Part shown: positions 1 through 6,052 of the stretch, piece by piece
How positions within the stretch are numbered: position 1 is the stretch's first letter
How the letters are laid out: each line of letters begins with the position of its first letter
Source of the DNA: Treponema sp.
Lineage (GTDB): Bacteria > Spirochaetota > Spirochaetia > Treponematales > Breznakiellaceae
Assembly (NCBI GenBank): GCA_031268245.1
Contig: JAIRXN010000007.1
Span: forward strand, 1 to 7,926
Length of the DNA: 7,926 bases
Direction: 5' to 3'
Program-made: the position numbers and the translations under genes
Notes under the pieces: generated by a model
What the model saw: the letters and a program-made list of their open reading frames with translations, nothing else
What the model was told of the DNA's origin: nothing
The model's database searches: none

Positions 1-29
1 CAATATCTATACCTACTTATACTGTAATC

Positions 30-58
30 TTGACGGCAGTTATTACCGATCCGATAAT
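30..58 (+). promoter_or_regulatory. Predicted sigma70-type promoter upstream of the receptor remnant and RNA methylase
   Basis: A -35 box TTGACG (30-35, five of six consensus bases) is followed by exactly 17 bases and a -10 box GATAAT (53-58, five of six). Transcription would start near 65-66. The first complete gene downstream on this strand is the RNA methyltransferase at 403, so its mRNA would carry a leader of about 335 bases made of the receptor remnant. This is seen as a sequence match only; no other signal confirms it. Confidence 0.5.
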
Positions 59-399
59 GCGAGGAACACCTGATTTTTCTCATCTTTTCCGAAAACAATA
101 CCGTTCTCTCCCGCCGGGAATTCGATCCCGCCCAGGGGAGATACACCGAACGTGCCCTGAACGCGAACGAAGAAATCACCAGCGTCCGGATTACCAGCCC
201 CATTGTCAAGACAGCCCTTACCCTCAAAGACATATCCGAGGGTGAAGGGGATCTGGCAAAAACCGTCGATGTCCGTTCAAAAGACAAAATCGGCGATCTG
301 GCCCGGTACTTTAATGCGACCCTGGAAAAGATCACGGGGAGAACAAAGAGAGTATCGATGTGCCGGTTCGAGATAGCGAAGTTCAAAGAGGATAGATGA
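58..399 (+). pseudogene. Methyl-accepting chemotaxis protein remnant (HAMP domain fragment)
   Basis: Frame 1 is open from just after a TAA at 55-57 to the TGA at 397-399, but has no ATG, GTG or TTG start before position 358. The translated middle part (about 202-345) reads like the linker and HAMP region of a chemotaxis receptor: TALTLKDISEGEGDLAK, then SKDKIGDLARYFNATLEKI. In intact receptors this is preceded by a transmembrane helix and followed by a few hundred residues of coiled-coil signalling domain. Here there is neither. The frame in front (58-200) contains no hydrophobic helix of the needed length, and the sequence after TLEKI loses resemblance and stops within about 21 codons. I read it as a decayed, deleted receptor gene. 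The upstream part could be a separate out-of-frame relic or unrelated sequence. Confidence is good for the HAMP resemblance and lower for the outer limits. Confidence 0.6.
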
Positions 400-402
400 T
401 AC

Positions 403-1506
403 ATGATCTACTATGCCGCCTTTGTTCCCGGACTGCAGGATGTAATTTCCGCTGTAGTCCGCGGACGCCTTGAAGATGTAACAATTCACAAACTCCTCAA
501 CGGCGCCGTCATTTTTGAAACTGCCTGTTCCTATGACAGGCTGAATTTTTTCTGCTTCAACAATATTTTTGCGGTGGTAAGTATCGTTGAAAAGGCGAAA
601 TCTGCCGGAACATTCCGCCGGAAGGCGGATGGATCGAGTTTCCCTTCCGGGGTCCTGGAAGAACACATGAGGGCTGTAATCAGGACAGGTAAACATCCTG
701 TCATTTCTGAAAATAACAAAAAGATACTCAGTTTCAGAATCGTTTTTTCGATTGAAAACAGACTCGCCGCGGTCAACGAAAAAATAAAAAGGGAAACGGA
801 AGCCTTTATTTCCCGCGCCTCCGGACTTTCCCTGAGCCGTTCAAGGCCCGATACGGAATTCTGGTTCCTCTACCGCAGTGAAGGTTTCTCGGTGTTCATG
901 AAACGCCTTACCCGGCATGCCTCCTGGGAAAAGCAGCTTCACCCCGGAGAACTCCCTCCTCCGCTTGCCTGGACTCTCTGCAGCCTTGCGGGCCTTGGCG
1001 AAAAGAAAAGCGCCTCCTTGAGTGTCCTGGATCCCTTTTGCGGTTATGGTTCCATCCCTTTCCAGGCTTTGTCCCGTTTCCCCGTGCAAAAAATTTACGC
1101 TTCCGATACTTCCGCGGAAGCGGTACAGGAGACACGGAAAAAAACCGGTTCCGTCTCTCCGGGCCGTTTCTGTGAAATTTTTAGAAGCGATTTCAGGGAT
1201 CTTCCCCAGAAGCCGGGCATGCAAAACATAGACAGAATCGTTACCGATCCTCCCTGGGGACTCTATAGGGAAACAGACAGAAATACTGTGCAGTTTTACC
1301 GGGAAATGCTGGATTGTTTCGAAAAGCTTCTTGCGGCAACAGGCAGGGCGGTGATCCTCAGCGCGGCGGTGGAAACACTGGAAAAAGCCGCGGCGGAAAG
1401 CGGCCTTTCCGTTATCAACAAAATTCCCATTCTCCTTTCGGGGAAAAAGGCGGCAATCTTTCTGCTAAAAAAAGACTGCCCTAAAAAAGAAGGGCGCCGC
1501 ACTTGA
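403..1506 (+). CDS. THUMP-type class I SAM-dependent RNA methyltransferase (UPF0020/TRM11-TRM14-like)
   Basis: Predicted to methylate a structured RNA, probably tRNA or rRNA, in the cytoplasm using S-adenosylmethionine. The 367-residue protein has an N-terminal THUMP-like RNA-binding half (about 1-170), ending in a typical FWFLYRSEGFSVFMKRLTRH segment (153-172). A Rossmann methylase half follows (about 180-357). The linker LHPGELPPPLAW (179-190) leads into motif I VLDPFCGYGSIP (208-219), which binds SAM. The catalytic motif is TDPPWG (281-286), the [DN]PP[WYF] signature of base amino-group methylation. DPPWG resembles guanine-N2 enzymes such as Trm14 and RlmL more than DNA methylases, but the target cannot be read from the sequence. 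The ATG at 403 has AGAGG at 387-391 and lies three bases after the stop of the receptor remnant, so upstream transcription likely reads into it. The 3' end overlaps the convergent oxidoreductase gene by 26 bp. The family call is solid; the exact substrate is unknown. Confidence 0.88.
   Translation: MIYYAAFVPGLQDVISAVVRGRLEDVTIHKLLNGAVIFETACSYDRLNFFCFNNIFAVVSIVEKAKSAGTFRRKADGSSFPSGVLEEHMRAVIRTGKHPVISENNKKILSFRIVFSIENRLAAVNEKIKRETEAFISRASGLSLSRSRPDTEFWFLYRSEGFSVFMKRLTRHASWEKQLHPGELPPPLAWTLCSLAGLGEKKSASLSVLDPFCGYGSIPFQALSRFPVQKIYASDTSAEAVQETRKKTGSVSPGRFCEIFRSDFRDLPQKPGMQNIDRIVTDPPWGLYRETDRNTVQFYREMLDCFEKLLAATGRAVILSAAVETLEKAAAESGLSVINKIPILLSGKKAAIFLLKKDCPKKEGRRT
1467..1495 (-). terminator. Possible intrinsic terminator of the minus-strand ABC/oxidoreductase operon
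   Basis: Read on the minus strand, GCCCT (1495-1491) and AGGGC (1482-1478) form a 5-bp stem around an eight-base T-rich loop. After AGTC comes a run of seven T (1473-1467). The oxidoreductase stop codon TAG (1483-1481) lies at the loop/stem boundary. The stem is short and the T-run is displaced by four bases, so it may be only a weak terminator. It lies wholly inside the coding end of the opposing methyltransferase gene. Confidence 0.4.
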
Positions 1507-2116
1507 AGGCTCTTTCAAGATGGTCTGTCCGTTTCTCTTCCCGGCTGGGCATCTCCCGGCTGGTACCTTCAAAAATCACCAGTTCCTTGTGCCTGACCCG
1601 GTCAAAGAGCCTGTCGTCGAGCAGAACCTTTTCCATCGCCGTCAGAATACCGGTATTGTTGAAATACTCCATCGTGTTCCCCGCGGAGAGAAGGTAGAGT
1701 CCCTTTTCAAGCTGCTTCATCAAACGCCCCTGTTTAAACGGGCCGTCTCTGTGTGCGGAAACAAGCTTCTCCGCATTTTCCCCATAGGCAAAACCGTAAG
1801 TCCAGACCCGGTCAAACCAGCCTTTGAGTATGGCCGGTACATCGGACCAGAAGACAGGGCATATAAAGACAATGGCATCGCTGTTGTTTATCTTCTTCTG
1901 TTCCGCGGCAACATCCTCCGGAACAGGGAGATCGCCGCGGTAAAAGGCCTCCCGCCTGTATTCGGCCTCGCACATGAGGGCATTGAAATTCATCCGGTAC
2001 AGGTCGGAAACAGTAAAACTGTGCCCGGCGCTTTCAAGGCCCCGGATAAAACTGTCCCGGATCTCAGAGCTAAAGGAATCCTCACAGGGATGGGCATAGA
2101 CGATAAAGACATGCAT
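1481..2116 (-). CDS. Flavodoxin-fold NAD(P)H:quinone-type oxidoreductase (Flavodoxin_2 family)
   Basis: Predicted FMN or FAD enzyme that transfers two electrons from NAD(P)H to quinones or similar acceptors, as in NQO1, MdaB and KefF. The 211-residue protein begins with the family's first strand VFIVYAHP (3-10) and has DLYRMNF (38-44). It carries the strongest family block, FICPVFWSDVPAILKGWFDR (84-103), continuing into VWTYGFAY. SAGNT (144-148) stands where a TTGG-like flavin loop is usual. There is no signal peptide, so it should be cytosolic. The start ATG (2116-2114) has a strong GGGGGAG site (2128-2122) five bases upstream. The gene lies 17 bp after the stop of the upstream ABC subunit and is thus the third gene of the operon. 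This suggests a link between redox handling of toxic quinones or drugs and export; that link is inference. The natural substrate is not known. Confidence 0.85.
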   Translation of the reverse strand: MHVFIVYAHPCEDSFSSEIRDSFIRGLESAGHSFTVSDLYRMNFNALMCEAEYRREAFYRGDLPVPEDVAAEQKKINNSDAIVFICPVFWSDVPAILKGWFDRVWTYGFAYGENAEKLVSAHRDGPFKQGRLMKQLEKGLYLLSAGNTMEYFNNTGILTAMEKVLLDDRLFDRVRHKELVIFEGTSREMPSREEKRTDHLERAFKCGALLF

Positions 2117-2133
2117 AAAAGCTCCCCCGCTGT

Positions 2134-3978
2134 TCAGGTTTCCCTCTCATCCGAACTGTTTTCAAGGCTGGTTTCTTCGGCGTACTGGGCCCAGTAAAGC
2201 TGATAGTAGAGGCCCTTCAGAGCCATGAGTTCGTCATGGGTTCCCGACTCGGCAATGCAGCCATCCTTGATGTATATGATCCTGGTACAGTCCCGAATAG
2301 TAGAAAGTCTGTGGGCAATGATAAAACTGGTACGGCCCTTCATGAGGGTTTTAATCCCCTGCTGAACAAGCTGCTCGGTACCGGTATCAATACTGCTGGT
2401 GGCTTCATCCAGTACGAGAATTCTGGGATCGCTGAGGAGGGTACGGGCAAAGGCGAGAAGCTGCTTCTGTCCGTGGGATATGCCGCCGCCCTGTTCGGTA
2501 ATGGGAGTATCGTAGCCCTGGGGGAATTTTTCAATAAAACTGTTGGCCCCGATAAGCTCTGCGGCCCTGCGCACTTCCTCATCGCCGGCATCAAGTTTGC
2601 CGTAACGGATATTATCCGCAATGGTGCCGGTAAAGAGAAAACTGTCCTGAAGCATGATCCCCATCTGGCTCCGCAGGGAATTCAATGTTACCTTCATGAT
2701 ATCCTGACCATCGATCAGCACTCTGCCCTCTTCAATGTTGTAGAAACGGGAGAGGAGGTTGACGATAGTAGTCTTGCCCGCGCCGGTAGGACCGACGATA
2801 GCGATACTGTCGCTGGGATCTGCGGTAAAGGACACTCCCTTGAGAATCTTGTGCCCCGGATCATAGGAAAAGCTTACATTATCAAAGGCCACATGCCCCC
2901 GCATGGCGGAAAGTTCACGGGCATCCGGGGCATCCTCAATGAGGACAGGCTCTGCAATGGTGTCGAAGATCCGATCCAGATACGACATGCCCGTAACAAA
3001 GGTATTGTAAATATTTGCCAGGTTGATGATGGGCTGCCAGAAACGCCAGGCATAGTTCCCCATCGCCAAAAGCATGCCGAAACTCGCCATGGGATTCATC
3101 CAGTAGGCCCCCATGATATACACAAAGGAAAAAACAATCTGGCTTATCGTTTCGGTACTGAACCACACGGAATTGGAAATGTACTGGGCAAACATCCATG
3201 CCTTGTTCCGATCATCGGCCAGGCGGTCGAGAGTTGCCAGGGTTCTCCTCTGCTGATCAAAGGCCTGCGTGACCAGCACCCCGTCGATACTCTCCTGCAC
3301 ATAGGCATTGAGATTGGAATTCTTGTTGCTTACAAGCTGCCATGCTTTCCGCTGCCTGTTTTTGATCGTCCAGATAAAGGCGGCCAACACCGGAAGGCCC
3401 AGCACTGTTACTGTTGCCAGATGCGCATTAATCTTGTACATAAAAAAGATGATAAAGAAAATGTTGAGGATCTCAATGATAAAGTTAAGGATACCGTTGG
3501 AGAGGGCGTCGGAAACACTGTTCACATAGGGCACCACACGCACAAAGATCTTGCCGTGCGGACGGGTGTCATAGAAACTGAAGGGCAGCTTTTGCAGGTG
3601 GGCAAAGAGATCGTAGCGGATATCGTGAATAATAGCCTGCCCCGCCTTTGCCACTATCAGGTTCCTCACGGCTCCAAAACCGATGGAGAACACAATGGTA
3701 AGCGTGAGCCCTCCCGCCATAAGAAAGAGGAGGCGGTAGTCCTTGCCCGGCACCGCTACATCCAGCGCATGCTGGATAAAGAGAGGCCCCGAAAGGCCGA
3801 TTATGCTTGAAAAGAGGCTGAAAATCAGGGCGGCGCTCATGCTGACCTTTACTTTCGCAAGATAACCCAGCACATACTTAAAGTTGACAAACGAGACTTT
3901 ATCGTCCAGATACTCATCAACGTCGTACTTGTTCCGCCCCTGCGCCTGCTTTGCCCGTGTATCTTTTTTCCTTGCCAT
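2134..3978 (-). CDS. ABC exporter half-transporter, catalytic-ATPase-site subunit of a heterodimer
   Basis: Membrane permease-ATPase fusion of the multidrug/lipid exporter class, about 614 residues. A charged N-terminus (1-40) precedes six predicted membrane helices (roughly 45-67, 84-107, 160-181, 186-204, 279-294, 299-319) and the ATPase domain. ATPase motifs are Walker A GPTGAGKT (396-403), Q-loop Gln444, signature ISHGQ (500-504), Walker B ILVLDE (520-525) with catalytic Glu525, D-loop SSID and switch His556 (IIAHRLS). Catalytic Glu and His are intact, but the signature has His in place of the first Gly of LSGGQ. This is the partner pattern to the neighbouring subunit, so together they should make one competent and one degenerate ATP site. 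I chose the ATG at 3978-3976. An in-frame TTG at 4011 would add 11 residues but has only a weak ribosome site, while GGAAG lies 10 bases before the ATG. The substrate cannot be predicted. Confidence 0.9.
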   Translation of the reverse strand: MARKKDTRAKQAQGRNKYDVDEYLDDKVSFVNFKYVLGYLAKVKVSMSAALIFSLFSSIIGLSGPLFIQHALDVAVPGKDYRLLFLMAGGLTLTIVFSIGFGAVRNLIVAKAGQAIIHDIRYDLFAHLQKLPFSFYDTRPHGKIFVRVVPYVNSVSDALSNGILNFIIEILNIFFIIFFMYKINAHLATVTVLGLPVLAAFIWTIKNRQRKAWQLVSNKNSNLNAYVQESIDGVLVTQAFDQQRRTLATLDRLADDRNKAWMFAQYISNSVWFSTETISQIVFSFVYIMGAYWMNPMASFGMLLAMGNYAWRFWQPIINLANIYNTFVTGMSYLDRIFDTIAEPVLIEDAPDARELSAMRGHVAFDNVSFSYDPGHKILKGVSFTADPSDSIAIVGPTGAGKTTIVNLLSRFYNIEEGRVLIDGQDIMKVTLNSLRSQMGIMLQDSFLFTGTIADNIRYGKLDAGDEEVRRAAELIGANSFIEKFPQGYDTPITEQGGGISHGQKQLLAFARTLLSDPRILVLDEATSSIDTGTEQLVQQGIKTLMKGRTSFIIAHRLSTIRDCTRIIYIKDGCIAESGTHDELMALKGLYYQLYWAQYAEETSLENSSDERET

Positions 3979-4051
3979 CGTAAAGCCGCTTCCTGTTCGA
4001 AGCCGTCCCAAAACTTCAGCCCCGGGACAGCCGCCTTGGATTTATTGAAGA

Positions 4052-4083
4052 AACCGGTCTATGATCCGGTTCCTCCGGGAACC
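4052..4083 (-). repeat. Alternative hairpins in the ABC subunit spacer
   Basis: Two overlapping inverted repeats share one arm: AACCGG (4052-4057) with CCGGTT (4066-4071), and GGTTCC (4068-4073) with GGAACC (4078-4083, four-base loop). Because both use 4068-4071, the RNA could switch between them. They sit in the 161-bp gap between the two ABC genes, which otherwise holds no gene that I can see. Neither is followed by a T-run in the direction of transcription, so they are not terminators. Confidence 0.45.
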
Positions 4084-4103
4084 TTGCGCAAAACTTGTGC
4101 TCA

Positions 4104-4140
4104 GGCTTGTGAGACAACCAACCGGGTTGTCGAACAAGCC
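4104..4140 (-). repeat. 37-bp stem-loop directly after the first ABC gene
   Basis: Outer arms GGCTTGT (4104-4110) and ACAAGCC (4134-4140) pair perfectly. A GA/GA internal step follows, then perfect inner arms GACAACC (4113-4119) and GGTTGTC (4125-4131) around a five-base loop. The outer arm touches the TAG stop of the upstream subunit (4142-4140). No T-run follows. Such a hairpin in an operon commonly protects the upstream mRNA part or lowers expression of the downstream gene. It may also be a copy of a dispersed intergenic repeat; copy number cannot be seen here. Confidence 0.6.
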
Positions 4141-5894
4141 TATTCTTTTACATTATTTTGCAGGGCCCAGATATGACGGTAGAATCCCTGCTGCTTCACC
4201 AGTTCCTCATGCTTTCCCCGCTGAACAATACGGCCCCTGTCCATGACAAGGATCAGATCCGCCCCCCGGAAACTGGTGATCCGCTGGGCAATAAGAATCT
4301 TGGTACAGGAAAAATCCGTCCTCCGCAACTGGTTCTGAATGTACTGTTCAGTCTCGCTGTCAACACTGGAAGTAGTATCATCCAGAATGAGAAGGGAAGG
4401 CTCCACCGCCAAAGCCCGCGCCAGGGCGATACGCTGCCGCTGTCCGCCGGAAAGACCTACTCCCCGTTCCCCTACCAGAGTTTCGTAACCGTCTTCCATT
4501 TTCAGGATAAAGCCGTGGGCATCGGACTGCATGGCCCGTCTCCGGATACTCTCCCCGGCAAGGCCGGGATTACCGTAACTGATATTCCCGGTAACCGAAT
4601 CGGAAAAGAGAAACACTTCCTGCCGGGCAAGTCCTATATGGCGGCGGAGGCTTGAAAGGGTATAGTTCTGAATATCCACCCCGTCCAGAAGCACCTGCCC
4701 CGAATCCGGTTCATAAAAACGGGTAAGCATGTTGACAAGGCTTGTCTTCCCCGATCCGGTACTCCCCAGAATACCGATGCTCTGCCCCGGCTCAGCCCGG
4801 AAACTTATGTCTTCCAGAATCGGCGTCCCGTCTATCGAAAAATTTACATTCCTGAATTCGATAGCGCCCTGCGGCCTTTCCGTTATCTCCACGGCGCCGC
4901 TCTTGTCTACAACCGCAGGCACAGAACTTACAACCTCGATGATCATCGTTGCCGCGGCATGGAAACGCTGCAGGTCTGCCAGAAGAATCCCCAGCATCCG
5001 CAGAGGCATTGCAAGAGCCCAGGTAAGGCTCGAAAAACTCATATACTGGCCCGGCGTAAGTTCCCCCCGGATCAGGAAGATCCCGCCAACGAGAAGCATG
5101 ATGATGAGGAGCACCTGGCTGACCAGTTCCAGAAGCGGCTGATACTGTGCGGCGATATAGGCATTGTCAACACTGGTGTCCCGGTAATCAGCATTCCGTT
5201 CTTCAAAATGCTTCTTCTCGTACTCTTCCTGGGCAAAGGCCTTGACCACCCGGTTTCCGTGGATATTTTCGGTCACCGTGGTGGAGAGGGAAGTAAGCTT
5301 TTCGCGGAGCAGACGGAAACGGGGCCGGATACGTTTTACAAAGATTGAACTGATCAAAAAGATGAAGGGAGTAACGGTAGCCAGGCTTAGAGCCATCTTC
5401 CAGTCTATAAAAAGATAAAAGGCAAAGGTTGCCCCGAAGAGTGTCACCGCATCCACAAACTGATAGCTGATCCAGGCCACCGAATGGCGCAGCATATCAA
5501 GATCGCTTGTCATCCGGGTCATGAGGTTTCCGGTGCGGAATTTGTCAAGAAAACGGTAATCCTGAATCTGGATCACCTCGTACATTTTCCGCCTCATGGA
5601 AGTAAGGCTGTCGGTACTGGCAAGTTCCATGAGGATCACCATGATGTAACGCAGGGAAAGACGAAACACCTGCATGCAGAACATCGCCGCCAGCAGCTTC
5701 AAAAGCGGAGCCGTATTGCGGGGAATGATCACATCATCAATAAGGCGCTGAGAAAGGTAAGGATTAACAACGATAAGGGACGAAGTGATCCCCGCCAGGA
5801 TGAGCCCGGTGATAAACCGCCACTTCTTCTCCCCCATGTACGTCCATACCCATTTGAAGCGGAACCATAAACCGGACTCCAGATTTTTACGCAC
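4140..5894 (-). CDS. ABC exporter half-transporter, degenerate-ATPase-site subunit of a heterodimer
   Basis: First gene of the operon, 584 residues: about six membrane helices (roughly 27-46, 63-86, 145-163, 167-185, 258-276, 288-306), then an ATPase domain (about 345-575). Motifs are Walker A GSTGSGKT (377-384), Q-loop Gln425, a fully canonical signature LSGGQ (481-485), Walker B LLILDD (501-506) and SSVD (509-512). The catalytic Glu after Walker B is Asp506, and the switch His is Gln537 (LIAQRIT). Both are known hallmarks of the non-hydrolysing half in heterodimeric exporters such as LmrC, BmrC and TM287. The partner encoded next supplies Glu and His but has a degenerate signature. The predicted start is the GTG at 5894-5892, the first possible start after an in-frame TAA. 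It has no Shine-Dalgarno site and lies nine bases after a -10 box, so initiation is probably leaderless. The next in-frame ATG, residue 20, has no ribosome site either. Exported compound unknown. Confidence 0.9.
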   Translation of the reverse strand: MRKNLESGLWFRFKWVWTYMGEKKWRFITGLILAGITSSLIVVNPYLSQRLIDDVIIPRNTAPLLKLLAAMFCMQVFRLSLRYIMVILMELASTDSLTSMRRKMYEVIQIQDYRFLDKFRTGNLMTRMTSDLDMLRHSVAWISYQFVDAVTLFGATFAFYLFIDWKMALSLATVTPFIFLISSIFVKRIRPRFRLLREKLTSLSTTVTENIHGNRVVKAFAQEEYEKKHFEERNADYRDTSVDNAYIAAQYQPLLELVSQVLLIIMLLVGGIFLIRGELTPGQYMSFSSLTWALAMPLRMLGILLADLQRFHAAATMIIEVVSSVPAVVDKSGAVEITERPQGAIEFRNVNFSIDGTPILEDISFRAEPGQSIGILGSTGSGKTSLVNMLTRFYEPDSGQVLLDGVDIQNYTLSSLRRHIGLARQEVFLFSDSVTGNISYGNPGLAGESIRRRAMQSDAHGFILKMEDGYETLVGERGVGLSGGQRQRIALARALAVEPSLLILDDTTSSVDSETEQYIQNQLRRTDFSCTKILIAQRITSFRGADLILVMDRGRIVQRGKHEELVKQQGFYRHIWALQNNVKE

Positions 5895-5903
5895 GATATT
5901 TTA

Positions 5904-5932
5904 ATGATAGCATTTCGCAGAAGGGATTACAA
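5904..5932 (-). promoter_or_regulatory. Predicted promoter of the ABC exporter operon
   Basis: On the minus strand, -35 TTGTAA (5932-5927, four of six) and -10 TATCAT (5909-5904, five of six) are separated by 17 bases. Only nine bases lie between the -10 box and the GTG start at 5894, so the transcript should begin within about three bases of the start codon. No ribosome site precedes the GTG, in agreement with a leaderless mRNA. Confidence 0.6.
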
Positions 5933-5950
5933 TGCGCCGCGTTAAATGTT

Positions 5951-6004
5951 GAACCTGGAGGCTCTTTCAAAACTTGCCCGGGTTTTGCAAGAAGCTCCTT
6001 GTTC
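5951..6004. repeat. 54-bp imperfect inverted repeat in the divergent control region
   Basis: Two 17-base arms, 5957-5973 and 5982-5998, pair at 14 of 17 positions around an eight-base loop (TTGCCCGG). GAAC (5951-5954) and GTTC (6001-6004) extend the pairing beyond a two-base mismatch. It lies between the two divergent promoters, outside both predicted transcripts, so it acts as DNA if it acts at all: a binding site or an insulating cruciform. It shares the word CAAAACTTG (5968-5976) with the ABC spacer (4089-4097), so it may belong to an intergenic repeat family. Confidence 0.6.
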
Positions 6005-6010
6005 CAAGAT

Positions 6011-6040
6011 TTGACATTATGGAACAGACTCTGTTAGCAT
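6011..6040 (+). promoter_or_regulatory. Predicted promoter of the ZIP transporter gene
   Basis: A perfect -35 box TTGACA (6011-6016), an 18-base spacer and -10 TAGCAT (6035-6040, four of six). Six bases (6041-6046) separate the -10 box from the ATG at 6047, so transcription should start at or next to the A of the ATG. There is no purine-rich ribosome site, which fits leaderless translation. Confidence 0.6.
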
Positions 6041-6052
6041 AACATTATGGAA
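6014..6052 (+). promoter_or_regulatory. Candidate operator: palindrome and direct repeats within the ZIP promoter
   Basis: A perfect 6-1-6 palindrome AACAGA-C-TCTGTT (6023-6035) fills most of the spacer between the -35 and -10 boxes. It is flanked by an 11-base direct repeat ACATTATGGAA at 6014-6024 and 6042-6052, starts 28 bp apart. A repressor bound here would block RNA polymerase. For a metal-uptake gene, a metal-sensing repressor is an obvious candidate, but I do not recognise a Fur, Zur or MntR box. The second direct repeat includes the start codon, so part of the similarity may be incidental. Confidence 0.45.

Noticed and set aside
30..245. A 71-codon ATG-started frame on the plus strand
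   Set aside because: It overlaps the HAMP-like frame out of register and its translation is Arg/Pro/His-rich without any motif.
1520..2197. A 225-codon plus-strand frame
   Set aside because: Antisense to the oxidoreductase, whose family motifs and ribosome site are clear; no ribosome site or domain of its own.
2236..3810. A 524-codon open frame on the plus strand
   Set aside because: It lies entirely antisense to the ABC subunit with all its motifs, has low-complexity His/Gly-rich translation and no recognisable domain; it is a shadow of codon bias.
3979..4011. TTG start giving an 11-residue longer second ABC subunit
   Set aside because: The ATG at 3978 has a better ribosome site; the extra residues add no domain. 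It remains possible.
5951..6004. Terminator
   Set aside because: Neither strand has a T-run after the stem, and no gene ends here.
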